Shown here one piece after another: positions 36,761-48,428 of a stretch of 64,000 nucleotides of DNA; the first letter of the stretch is position 1; every line of letters begins with the position of its first letter. Where the stretch lies: contig VTFK01000064.1 of the NCBI GenBank assembly GCA_009617715.1, forward strand, positions 868,001 to 932,000, written 5' to 3'. Below the pieces are notes generated by a model that was not told where the DNA came from, ran no database searches, and saw only the letters and a list, made by a program, of their open reading frames with translations. Made by a program: the position numbers and the translations under genes. This DNA is from Plectrocnemia conspersa (Eukaryota > Arthropoda > Insecta > Trichoptera > Polycentropodidae).

Positions 36761-38164
36761 GCATTAATCAACTTTGCTGTGAATTTGGTTGCTGTATGTT
36801 TAAATAAAAACTCTTAATAAAGAAAGAATATAATTTGCTGGTTGGTAACTGTTAATTTTAATTATCGATTAATGTACTTGAAAATCAGATATTTTTTATG
36901 TAACTGCCTTAAGTTTTTGCTTACTTATTTTATGTAAATATCTTGTTATGTGATACTAATGTAAAATTATGAAATTCTGAAATGAATGTCGATTTTTTTA
37001 ATTTCAGTTTCAGCAGTCAGTCGTGGTTAAACCATTTACCTGAGTACGTATTTTAGTACACATTCTGATGTATATAAAAAACTGGGCTGCAAAATTTACA
37101 ATTACAAAATTTTTACCAATTGAAAAATTTATAAAAAAATACCCTTCTAATAAAAATATATGTACAACTTTTAAAATGTAGTTTTCAGATAGTAGTAAGG
37201 GAATTAAAAACGAGTAATTATGACATTAAAAATGTGTACTCATGCACAATATATACATTTAAAGCTGTCAATTGAGAGGTTTATTTAGAAAGCGCGCCGT
37301 GTGTTATGAATAGTATGTTTAGTACGTAATGGTACAATTAAAATGAATACCAATATCACCCCCACATGCAGCATAATACATCCACCACACATATCTACTA
37401 CATTACACGCAAAATTATAGGTAAATAATTTGGAAATTACCAACCACGTGTTTGAAAACTGCACTACCTCATGCAGATAAATATCTAATCTCTTTTGTTC
37501 CATATTTTCATCCATATGTTTGTATTGTGTAATAAAGGGGGTTATGTTGACCATTGTTTATTGTCTTGGTGGCCTTATAAAATAACAACGGTCATATTTG
37601 GTGAAAGTGGATGCTTAAACACATATTTTATTCGATATAAATCAATATCGAACCTTGATAATTATGTATTTATTATTAGCTATATTAGAATTATTGTACT
37701 TAATTAATAAATTATTATTGGTAATAAAATATAATAAAACGAAAACCTATTTAAATTTGTTTCTAAAAAGCGTTTTAATTAAATATTGTTTGTATCTTAA
37801 TAGAATAATTAAGGGGAATTAATAAAGTAATTTCTAACTAAAAGTGGAGTTGCTCAATTAAAACTTAATAACTATTGTACGTACACTTATATGTATATTG
37901 GACAAACATATTATATAATGTAATATCTTAATGAATTAACTGCTATTAAATTTAGATATGATTAAATAAATAAACACGGATGAGAACGATTCAATTTTCA
38001 AAATTATATGTAAAATAAAAAAAAGCTATAGAGCTATTTTTATTTTTCATGTAATTTTTGATGGATTAAATATCACATTTTTAAAACATACTTTAAGTAC
38101 TAATTAAACATTACCGCTTGTTTATTTTTTAGTAATTTTCTAACCATTTAGAAAGTCGCTAAAA
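36761..38164. other. A+T-rich DNA, nothing recognised
   Basis: A minus-strand frame of 89 codons at 37554-37285 has a mixed composition in its first half (MDENMEQKRLDIYLHEVVQF), but I recognise no family. Confidence 0.4.
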
Positions 38165-38400
38165 CTCATTCAATAAAAAACCGACAAGTCATTTCTAAAA
38201 ATTTTTGAAAAAATAGTCCTAATGCGTTTAAAACATTTTTGGGGAATAAAATTTTTAACGAACAATTTGGATACCATGAAAATCACTTGACAACACATCA
38301 ACTTATTATTTGTATGAAACATATTTTGGCTGATTTGAATAAGAAAAAGAGTATTTTAATTTTATATATGAAAAAAAGTTTTGCCCAAAAATGGTTTACT
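38165..38400 (+). pseudogene. Jockey-type LINE RT fingers fragment
   Basis: Plus-strand pieces IFEKIVLMRLKHF (about 38199-38237) and NEQFGYHENHLTTHQL (about 38257-38304) lead to ILADLNKKKSILILYMKKSF (38322-38384). They match [16 protein letters not shown] and LLLLDMEKAFDTVW of the 54-kb Jockey copy. The catalytic aspartate of motif A (AFD) has become a non-acidic residue (SFAQKW). The fragment ends abruptly at about 38398, where a different LINE segment begins. Confidence 0.72.
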
Positions 38401-39060
38401 CTCTATAGAGATGATCAACCATGGATCAAGTGCCATACTGTGTCATTTTCTTGATCTCGTTTGTAATTAAAATATATTTAAACAATATTGGTTAAAACGT
38501 TTTGTACGGAAAAAGTTTCAATAAATATCTCATAATCACTTTGGAATGCAAGTGAAGGTTCTATGTATAATACATCTAAACGACATCTGTGATAAATCTT
38601 CCAAGATGCTAGACTTTGTTATAAGGAAGGCGGTATATTTTAATGATTAGTTAATTGTGTACTCTATTATACTATAGTGTGCAGAATTTTCAAATCGGGA
38701 TCTATTATTTTAAATTCCTGAAAAACCAAAACTTCCTCATTATTAAGAAAGTGTAGAAAATTATCTTGAAATACCTTTATAAGAGTATATCAGCGTCTTT
38801 CTTTTAGGGACAATGCAATACGATTATCTCTCACAGAAAGCTAAGCATTTCTCGAAATGCGCTGTCAAGGAATGCTAGTTTTGGATATAGGAAAGTCTTC
38901 GAGAATCACGATTGCATCCTCTTCTGTTATTTTACGTCCACATTATCCGATTTACCTATAGTTTTTCACCATCCGGCTCCTAAAAACGCTGGCATTGTTT
39001 ATTATTGTATTTAATCTCGGCTTCGAGGAGCTGGTCCGGATCATATAATTTCCTTTTAAT
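38401..39060 (+). pseudogene. LINE RT thumb and C-terminal fragment (copy B)
   Basis: It starts with KCHTVSFS (38428-38451) and HLNDICDTSSKMLDFV-like words around 38578-38630, then ends with IRLLKTLALFIIVFNLGFEE (about 38971-39032). The same start and end words, about 550 bases apart, occur in reverse at 44076 and 43495, so the two copies are collinear. The terminal segment fits the ..RL...N.....ID.FN.S...F pattern near the end of several LINE ORF2 proteins. Stops and shifts are frequent. Confidence 0.6.
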
Positions 39061-39273
39061 ATTTTTTTTCTCTTTTTTACCATGTATTGTAATATGATGT
39101 AATAATATTTTTATCATGAAGTATGAAGTCACGATCGTCTTAATTTCATTTAAATAAATAAAATATTTCAATATATCATAGTTGTTCTTATTTTTAAAAC
39201 TAAAATGTTTTCTAGTTGATACAATATCATTTTTTTTACCTTAAATATTCTGTTTTTAGCATAAAGCTTTTAT

Positions 39274-39395
39274 AGTAATTATTATTGAACATAAAAAGTG
39301 AATCTCTCATATCATATTTATTGCGACCTGCAGTGTTCCGCTGGGTATTTTGACCATCGAAAGGTTAAACTCCCACTTTGCATATGGAGATGGTT
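39274..39395 (+). repeat. Two-copy repeat, copy 2
   Basis: It aligns with 30978-31100. It contains tgcagtgttccgctgggtat, which can be read as SVPLG and could be a worn GVPQG motif of an RT; this is weak. Confidence 0.5.
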
Positions 39396-40259
39396 GAAAC
39401 TAGTGCTGAGGCGTAAAGGATGATTCTAAGTACTTATTTTTTATTACGTCTATTTTGCAGAAAGAATAATCAGATATCATAAGTTTAGCAACACGTAAAA
39501 AATTTAGAAAATAAAATTATAATATTAGTAAAAATTTAATTTTTCATTTATATATTTCATTTACGTTTTAATAAAAAAAAATTGACCCCATTTCATGTTT
39601 TTAGTGGCATACTTTTTCTATGCTTAATATAAAGTATAAATTAATATAATTATATTTTATTCGATTCGAATCTAATACATTCTAGTTACAATGTTTGTAA
39701 TTGTGTTGAAATAATTAAAATATTTCACTACTAACTAAAGTTAATTTAGTTTGTTATTAAATATAAAAATAGCGTTTAAAATTTGACATTAATTTGCTTA
39801 TTTGTATTCTATTCTATATTTGTAGAACAGTGATAATCAAAGAAGCCCTTGGTTGAATTCTATTATTATTGGATAATTAACTTCGACGATATTCTGAGTC
39901 GCAGTCGTTATTATTGTATTTAATATTGTAATATTGTAGCAAAGCTAGCGACAAAGAGGCACAAACGATCTCAAGAACCGTTACTAATAATTCTACTGAA
40001 ATGCCATTATTGTGAGCTTTGATGTTCTTCAAATAATGTCATGCTAACGAACACCATTTTCTGCAATGATTTAATAGTTTTATTATGCAAATTATTAACT
40101 ACGCTGAGAATTATTGAAATAAATTTTAACAAAGAATTACCAATATGGATAAGAAAAATTGGATGTTTAAGTTTTTCAAGCTCAAGGGGTGTAACCTAGC
40201 AACCAGAAATAGCTGCCGGAAAGCTAGTAATAATTAATTTAGTTATAATACATATTCTG
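39396..40259. other. A+T-rich DNA, nothing recognised
   Basis: No gene, repeat or motif is supported. Confidence 0.4.
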
Positions 40260-40261
40260 AA

Positions 40262-40640
40262 GCTAAATATTGAAGAGTTATCTTTGATCCGAGCGCTGGT
40301 GGAGAAACTGGCGGAGATGTGATGTCCTCGGGATGGTCTTCTGAGGTCTCTCGTGCCTTATCTCGACATAAAAGTCTATCTCTAGACCACCTTTAAAGCG
40401 TTTGGATCGTCTCTTCGTAAGAGCGTCATCTTTCTAATGGATAATGAAAGTAAAATGCGTATCTCATGAAGCCCAGTAACTTAGAATATTTATTGCAGAC
40501 GTCGTTTGTGTGTAGAGAGAAGCTCCAAAGTGGTTCTAAAACTTTCCGTTGGAGTTTGTCTTGCAAAAATGCTCCATCTGAAATCGTAGGAATTAATAGA
40601 TTGCAAACAGGACCAAGAACATGATAATTAAAAGAGCAGA
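40262..40640 (-). pseudogene. LINE RT thumb fragment (copy D) joined to LTR-like sequence
   Basis: On the minus strand, 40627-40480 resembles copy A (gtcctgtttgc, ttcctacgatttc, cgacgtctgc), and the frame reads NKYSKLLGFM followed by YPLER and YEETIQTL, fitting the K..KLLGF...F..P..L..LY..LVR pattern of LINE RTs. Further along, 40370-40262 reads gacatcac, then ttctccacca, then gcgctcgga, close to the LTRs at 11.4 and 23.35 kb. The element is a composite of two repeats or a LINE that captured LTR DNA. Confidence 0.52.
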
Positions 40641-41529
40641 CAGTAACAGAAGCAACAGATAAAATGCTTAAAACAATTTTAAATCATCTGCATACAAAAA
40701 AATATACTTAAATTTATAGTTATTGATAAGACGTGTATTAAAAAGTATCCAATTAAATTTAATTTTTACAATACTATTAAACGAAAAATAATATTTTGGC
40801 AGCAATTTAATAACTTCATTATTTCTTAAATGTTTTTATATTTACATTAAAGTTAAATTTTAATGGTCGATGAAGTTGGTGCAGCATCCTCTTGGTCGAA
40901 ATTTGTACAAACTTAGTGAATGAGTTATAGAGCAATTGAAGTTCTAATGCCTTGAATTCTGAATGTGAAGTGTCAGTGTTTGAAGAAATGATTGTTGTTT
41001 GCCTACGTTTCAGTATGTTTACCGATAGTTCCTTTTATTAAAGATTTTTTATTTATCAGCCCCTTTAGGTGAAACGGGGAATTATAGTACAAAAAGTTGC
41101 GAGTACTATATAATTTAAGCTAAAAAAATATGTTGTCACTGTGGTGTTCAATTTTACCAAAAAATTGCCTGTTTTTCTAAGACGTTAAAACAATGTCTTT
41201 GTAGTATATAATATTCCGAAACTAGCTTTGTTTACTGGTGTTAATTTAATAGCATAACATTCAGATTCTCATACCTGTAAATTTAGCTAAAAGCGTTTCG
41301 ACCGTTTTTCCCTGCGGATTTAATTCTTCCATTAGTTGTTCAAATTGTTAAATAAAACGTTAATTTAATTGTTGAACTCAACATAATAATGTAAATTTTC
41401 TAGCGGATATGTCGCAATATGAATCGTCAAATAGACGTCGACAAGTCTTTCTACGGTACGAGTGACCAAATGTATTCAAGTTTTCATAAGTGACCGTCAA
41501 GATGTTTTGCTTATCTAAAACGGCGCTTA
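40641..41529. other. A+T-rich DNA, nothing recognised
   Basis: Slightly mixed composition near 40860-41030 but no readable motif. Confidence 0.38.
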
Positions 41530-42050
41530 TTCCCAACTAACCACACACATAATTAGCACGCGCGCAAATTTAAGCGTGAATGTGTGAGTATGTGTTTGCG
41601 TGTGTGTGCGCAAAGTGTTAAGTCGCTTTTGGCGGCTGTGTGGCGCCGCGCCGACTCTATAGGGCGTCGCGTCACGTTCAAATGGCCGTCTCGACGCCTT
41701 TACACCGCATTCCTTAACATACACATACTGGGGGACTTGGGGGCCCCGGTTTTGTTTTGCGATAGCGGGCCTCCCTCTCTCGGCTGTATCGCCGATACAT
41801 AAGTTATCGGGACTCTCGACATCTATCTTGCGCGTTTGATAAATACGATCGTGCCCTGGCTAATGGTCGTAGGATACCCCCAATACAGCCCACCCTAAGG
41901 ACTCTCCCTGTGCGACATCTCAAGAGGTCTGACTGTTTCTAGTACCTCGCCTCGGGTCCGAAGCGCTTCAATTGACACACAAGGACTAAGACGCGTCATT
42001 AAAATGCCAGTCTATTGATAAGTGCGTCGGAGGGTCCCACAAGTGTTTTT
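41530..42050. other. G+C island, candidate conserved non-coding DNA
   Basis: One of the strongest composition shifts in the window: gtggcgccgcgccgactc, gggggccccggttttg, gcgggcctccctctctcggc, gtcggagggtcccacaag. It begins with a GT-rich run at 41580-41610. Mirror frames of 65 and 72 codons have no recognised domain. Confidence 0.35.
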
Positions 42051-42742
42051 TTTTTTACAATTCTCACGGCCTTGTAGTATAACTTCCAATATAAAATTCT
42101 TTAAACTTTTATTTTGTATCGGTTTGTAAATAAAATTGATTTTTAAAATAACAACTTCTCACAAATCTTCTTAAATAACGATACAACTCATATCATATTT
42201 TAACTGCAAGCCATACAAAATAAGTATAATACACATATTTATGATAATAAAATAAAAAAACTTTACAATAAGCATCATATACAAACAATTAAAGATTACT
42301 ATCATTAAGTTGCTAGAAAACTAATTTTATTTATACTTAAATAAAAAATAGCACCTTAAAATCGTAATTTTTTTTTTTATGGTTTACTATATTTTTATTC
42401 TAATAGCTTAAAACGTTTTTTAGAGTTAATTAAATCTCAAACTGCACTTTTATTATGTAGTATGAAAGACTTCCAAATCTTTATTAGAATATTTTAAATA
42501 CTTTGTCTTGAAGTGACTCAAGAGCTTTAAAGGTTTTATAGACTTTTCTGATCACAGGGAACAACCCTGCAAAATCACATCATGGTTTCAACGCCACGAT
42601 ATGTTTATATAAATATACATACATTTTCGTGAATAGCAAGTTATATCCAGTTAAAAGATAAAAAATATGATGGTATTCTAACTTAAAAACACTATTTTAA
42701 AATTAATATTACTATAATATTTTTTTAGTTGATTATTTAAGG
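42051..42742. other. A+T-rich DNA, nothing recognised
   Basis: No supported feature. Confidence 0.4.
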
Positions 42743-42809
42743 CAGTGATTCCACAGAAAACTCTTCGCTAACTCATTTGGGGTCGCAACTCATAGGTGAG
42801 GTACCACTG
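42743..42809. mobile_element. Very short hAT-like element remnant (67 bp)
   Basis: It starts CAGTGATTCC and ends, in reverse complement, CAGTGGTACC, so 8 of 10 terminal bases agree. Flanking 8-mers atttaagg and ctctaaag agree at 5 of 8 positions and fit the hAT target preference nTnTAnAn. The interior contains ttggggtcgcaact, a word like the ggggtcgc seen in CAGTGGTT-type hAT elements. The tiny size suggests a nearly complete internal deletion. Confidence 0.5.
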
Positions 42810-43419
42810 CTCTAAAGAACTGGCCGCCATTACGTCCCTTAGACGGATATTGAATAAAATGAACCCACCTACCAGAAAAATAAAATCTTGATAAACAAAC
42901 AATTATTCCAACCATTCTTAATATATGTCTGTTATGCTTCCTCCACTCTCTGGAATTAGGCCAAAATTGCAAGGTAAAAATATAATGTGTTAAAATAATA
43001 TAATTTAATACATTCGGTAGACCTTTGGTTTTGTAGAAGAAGCATTATATATTTTTTTTTTTTTAAATTGCAAGTCATCCAAAGTAGATTATAAAAAATA
43101 TATAATTAATTTTTTTAAAATTGCAAAGTAAATCTATAAAAATAATATATTTAATACACATTTTTGTGACATATATTGTTTTTAAGGGTATATTTGTAAA
43201 ATTATTAGTAATATTGAAATTAACGTTTTTTAAAAAAAGTAGCAATAAATCTTCCGCATATTTTATTATATTTTATAAAAAAAATCGACAGGATGATGCC
43301 ACGATGGTCGAAAACAAATTTCAAATTTATAATACATAAAAAAACGTATATATACATAAATAAAACAATACTTAAAAATAATAAACATACCAAAAAATTA
43401 TAAAATATCAAAATTAAAT
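42810..43419. other. A+T-rich DNA, nothing recognised
   Basis: A mixed patch at 42810-42970 encodes a 60-codon minus-strand frame without recognised domain; the rest is A/T-rich. Confidence 0.35.
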
Positions 43420-44130
43420 GATACAAACTGGATCAGATCCTCGTAGCTAACATTAAATAGGTCAATATGTAATGCCAGCGTATTAAGGAGCCGGATGGCC
43501 ACAGCTATATCGAAGAGATGCAATATTTGATCAGATTTCCTACAATACCTTTATTAATAAAGCAAAGATGATGACTGTGACACACTTAATAATTATTTGA
43601 CTTCATAATTAAGATTAAGAGATTGTTGATTTAAGGCAAAATAAAGTTATTAGTCCAAAAAAAATTACATATTTTTAAATTAAAATAATAACGGAAAAAA
43701 GATTCAAGCAAATTATAAATAGAGCAAATTATTAAAAAGTCAAGCAACTAAAATCAAAACGTAAAAGAAGGAGTTATATATTTATAATTAAAATTCAATT
43801 ATCTTTAAATATATTCTTTAATTATTCAAGTGTGTTGAAAATATACTTTTTTAATTTAAATTATGTATAAAATTTAAAGTAATACTAGCCATTAATTGCC
43901 TAAACTTAGTTATAAAATAGTTTAGATAGGTAAAGCGCTCTTCAGAGTAAGGTATCAAAAAAGAGTAAATTTCGAGATTTTTAGTAAGAGTTTCTGTAAA
44001 TCAAATCTTTCCATCGAGACCATGAAAATAATCTGATGACAAGCGGGATCAATAAAATAACACAGTATGCCACTTTCTGACATTAAAGCGCAGACGGTTG
44101 ATAAAATCCCATTTCTATAGCAAATCTATA
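43420..44130 (-). pseudogene. LINE RT thumb and C-terminal fragment (copy C)
   Basis: Minus strand. It starts with a segment homologous to copies A and B (aaagtggcatactgtg at 44076-44061, translating near-continuously as FNVRKWHTVLF) and ends with IRLLNTLALHIDLFNVSYED (about 43492-43430). Order and spacing equal those of copy B on the plus strand at 38.4-39.05 kb. The middle is strongly A+T-drifted. Confidence 0.6.
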
Positions 44131-44454
44131 AAGAACAGATCAAATGCATCTAAACAATTTTTATTCATATGCATACAGAAGAAAAGTTTAAGTTGAAACT
44201 GTCGTATTTATGTCATTAAAAAAATAGTTCGAAGAGCAGAAGGCCTAGGTTGTGCCCTTTATGACTAAAAGGTAAAATATTTTTTCGACTAGCAGTCTAC
44301 AATCGCTTAAATATTAATAAATAATAATTACAAGCAATATTATCACCTTTGGAGTATTAAATATGAAAGAACCATAGACAATATTAAAAGTTACATAAAA
44401 TTAAATATATTTAAAAATTTTATTTGCTAAATCTGATGATGAAAAAGTAAAACG

Positions 44455-44790
44455 CTAGCCACCTTTCCCGACAACCACAATCGCTCCCTCGTTATTCGCC
44501 CTTATCTGGCGCAAATCGCCTCCGTGTTTGCTTTCCGGCAATAAATAATTGTAATTTTCGTGTTTCAAGAAATAAAGTGGTCATCTTTAGTGATAAATGT
44601 CCGGAGGGAAAGTGACTGTTCAACCGTACCCAGTGGCTGCGAAGCGACGCCAACGGAATCGATATCAGTTTAACACTATTTAGCCACTCTGATCACGTAA
44701 CCTTAGACGTGACATAAAAGACCATTTCGAATCCATTTAAAAATCGCTACAAACACGCACAACTACCACCCGGACCCGAGCTCTTATTTT
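44455..44790. other. G+C island, candidate conserved non-coding DNA
   Basis: Contains cgttattcgcccttatctgg, cgtacccagtggctgcgaag and cacccggacccgagctc. Several GATA-type cores (ttatct, gatatc, tgatca) are present. No open frame is notable. Confidence 0.33.
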
Positions 44791-47090
44791 TCAAAATGTG
44801 TTTTATATGTTTAAGGTGTGAGCTGCTTTTTAACAGCGTTATTGTAAAATATTTTTTTCCTGTAGAAATTTAATATTTAATTATTTACAGTGTGACTGAC
44901 TTATAATCAGTATATAAAAAGGGTTAAAAAAATTAATGGACAACAAAAAATGCACATTATAAAATAATTGACTTCAGTGTTATCTTGGTGTTTGAGAATA
45001 AAAAAAAAAACTAAACTTATGAATATATTTGCAATCTACCAAGTTACGTTATAAATAGTGAAAAATATATATATACAACATATTATTATACTTACTTATA
45101 TATGCTAAAAATAGTACTAACGGTTTTAGCAAAAATAATAAAATCATTTAAAATTATTTAAAAATATATAAAATTCCATCAAAGTAAAATAAATGTTTCA
45201 TTAATTCATGAAAAGCTGTACCGATTAATTTTAGTAGCTAATTGGATAATATCATACGTATAAAAGTGTGTGTTTTTCCTATTATAAAACATTTATTTTA
45301 ATACAATTCCCGATACTGGTATAGACATTTAATGTTTACAATTTTTTTATTAGCTACAATATAATAAAAAATAAATAAAATTAAACGTTGGTGATTGCAT
45401 TTAAGGAAAAAACTAAAAAATATTTCACAATTTAAGTCGATAAAAAACTGGATTAAGGTATAATTTAAGTATATTGAGCTGAAGATCTAGAACCATTATT
45501 ATGTGTTAAATAAATATGTACTTTAGCATCTTGTGCTTGAATTTAAATTTAAGTTTATTATTATCGTTTTCTTAGATTTAGACACAAGGTTAGTGTGTTA
45601 GTGTGGTTACGCAAAAAATTGTTTATTATGAATATGACTTAGATTATTATTATTTAAAGACTAATATTAAGTGTTTTTATAATAAGTATAAAAGGTGTAT
45701 TTATTTTCTTCTTACAGCTTTATTTTTGATGACTTGCTACTTATTTCTCACTGGATAGGTATGGGTTTTATTAAATGCTTATATATTACACTAAGATTTT
45801 ATTTTTAGTAGTGCGCGCTTATTCTTTAATATATATTCTCTAAAGGCCGGCATGGTGGCAAGCCCTTTAGAGGGAAGTTTTGAAATATGTTTATTAAATT
45901 TATGCTTGAAAATATTACTTGAAATTACTACCCTTTTCATTTAAAGAGGTGGTGGCAATATTTATCTACGTTTTATATATATAATTGATTCTGTTTTATT
46001 TTGAATCATTTTAATTTTCTACCTCGCAAAACTTTAATTTAATATTATATTTGCGATTGTCTTAAAACCAGAAGCACTATTTAAAATATATGTATCGTTA
46101 GCGTACATTATATATTTGTTTTTATAATCACATATGAATACTTGAAACTAAAATTAACTGGTCTAAAGGACTTGCCGTCAATACGACACTATTAAAATTA
46201 TTAGTTAAATATGAAATAAACTGTGTTCAAAATGCACGCGCCTTATGTGTAGTAACAAATAATTAATACACAAAGTCTTGTACTGATCCTAAAGTAATTT
46301 ATAGTGGATTATCGATTCTAACGGTTAAACAACAACACACAAAAAACTTATTTAAGTAAATACAACCTGTGACATAATTAAACTTAAATTTAAAATAAGC
46401 ATTAAATTTTCATGCTGTCTTTAAACTTATATTAATTCTTTGAATTTCAATTTTGTAATACCATACTTTTATCAGTAAGTGTAAACTTAGAAATATCACT
46501 ATCATATATATTTGAGCAAAGAATTGTTTTATATCTTTTCCAAAAACATATATATAGAACATCTTGCATTTTTATCACAGATGCACAAAGACAACCGTCC
46601 GTCATAATTTTAGTTGGCAACTTGCCCTGGCTACTTTAACATTTTACACGAGTTATTACACGAAAGATTGTTTAACGTTAGACACGATTTCGTGTCCAAA
46701 GAACCGTGGAGATTTCACAGTTGAATTAAAGTAAAATCCTAACGCCATTAATGCCACATTTAATATATGTATAATACATACACTTTCAATTAAAATCCAT
46801 ATACGTCATACAATATTTTTAAAGAAAAATTAAAATTACCAGCTAGAAACCACTGTTTAAATTAATTTTATTGTAAGGCTTCAAATCCTAAGTACTTCAT
46901 ATATAAACTAGCTAAAACTGTTCTTTCTTATATCTTAAATAAATATTGAAGATCATATTTAACATTAGGAAATAAATAACTGGATTAAATACATACAAGG
47001 TAATCCTTGAATATATTGTCTTTTTTAATAAGTGTTTATTTATATTGAATTGATTTAAAATTTAATTTATTTTAAAAAATGTAACCTTCT
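44791..47090. other. A+T-rich DNA with one short inverted repeat
   Basis: The only clear structure is CTCTAAAGG at 45838-45846 and its reverse complement at 45864-45872, around a G+C-rich loop of 17 bases. No gene is seen. Confidence 0.4.
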
Positions 47091-48428
47091 GCCACCTCTT
47101 AATAATTTTTAATACCATTAGCATAAAATGTTGACGGCTTTGATGCAGAAATATTCCGGCAGCCCCTTTTTTACATCGTCTGTATTTCAATTTTTTATCT
47201 AGAAAGTCTTGGCCAATTGATGAATGTTTTGAGTAAGCTTTGCTTTCATTTCTTCAACCAGAACAACATCGCTTATCCTTGGTGGACAACCACATCTAGT
47301 ACTTATTCTTGAAATTATAATATTCCATAATATTTACCATTTTTAGAATTATTTTTAAAATTTACAGATATTAAATATTTACCAACGCATAAATGTTTGA
47401 ATTTAAAATAATCAATTTTATTTTAAAATTATCTTATACAAATTGATTAAGGTAAGTTTCTAAGACTATTTTTTAATGATGGTTTAAATTACATAACAGT
47501 TTTTTGTATACCTGTGTTTATTAAACATTTGTTAGTTAATTTTTAGCAAATCGCGTTAATGGTTTTTGTTTAGAGTTGGTATTTATAAATATAAGCATAC
47601 ATCGAAAAAGTATTAAAGGACAAATTAAATTCGCTACTAAGTAACCGAAATGTACAAATAGTAAACAGTATTTGGCACAAGCATTAGTATGTCCTAAAGT
47701 CAATATAAATTGTATGTAAAAGAGAGAGAGAGAGAAAGAGAGTAGATGATTTAGATCAAAGATGATGGTAAGATAGGAATTGTATGCAATATCACGATTC
47801 GGCACTTTAGCCTTTCCGCATTTATTTATTGACTCCATTTGCTCGGCATAATTGTATTTGAAATAAGATGAAAATTTTCACTGTATGTACATAGATACCT
47901 TCGTACATATATAGGTGTATATTGAGAGAATAAATAGTCTTTTATAAGCAAATGCATTTAGAGGAAAATCTAATTAAGTAATGGAGAAAGCTCGAACGTG
48001 GCGATAGAGGGTGGAGGTTCGAACAAGGGGAGGCTCGAAACGTTCACATTCGATGGGTTTTCCATTGTGAAAAAAGCCAAAGTGTTTTATTATTATTATC
48101 TGCGCGACGAGTTTATGTTACATTGACATAGCATACTTAAGAATTCGCGAAAAAAGTAAGTAAATGTCCATTAGTATGAGTTTATTACATTTGCATTAAT
48201 ACTCAGATTTACATTACATATACGTTAATAAATATTTTTATAGTTTTTTTATATATTTAAACGATATTTTAATATTACGACAAAATCGTTAAAAATCCAT
48301 TAATTTTGGAGCCGAAGGAATTGTTACAATAAAGATTTAGGGAAAGGAAAAATTATTAGGATATATATGTATGTCTTAATATTTATTCTCACTTATGCGA
48401 GTGGCGTGATTTCGGCCTTTATTTGTCA
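47091..48428. other. A+T-rich DNA with a GA microsatellite and a mixed patch
   Basis: The minus strand at 47320-47190 encodes PPRISDVVLVEEMKAKLTQN, a mixed composition that could be the tail of a transposase, but I cannot assign it. A (GA)n run lies at 47719-47742. A G+C-richer patch is at 47990-48070. Confidence 0.35.
47719..47742. repeat. (GA)n microsatellite
   Basis: About 11 GA units with one interruption (gaaagag). Confidence 0.9.

Noticed and set aside
47536..47838. 100-codon minus-strand hydrophobic frame
   Set aside because: Part of it is encoded by a GA microsatellite (SFSLSLF) and the rest is Leu/Ile/Phe-rich as expected from A+T-rich DNA. No membrane-protein family is recognisable.
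48010..48035. ggttcgaac word resembling a tRNA T-arm
   Set aside because: No acceptor or anticodon stem can be folded around it; it is not a tRNA gene.
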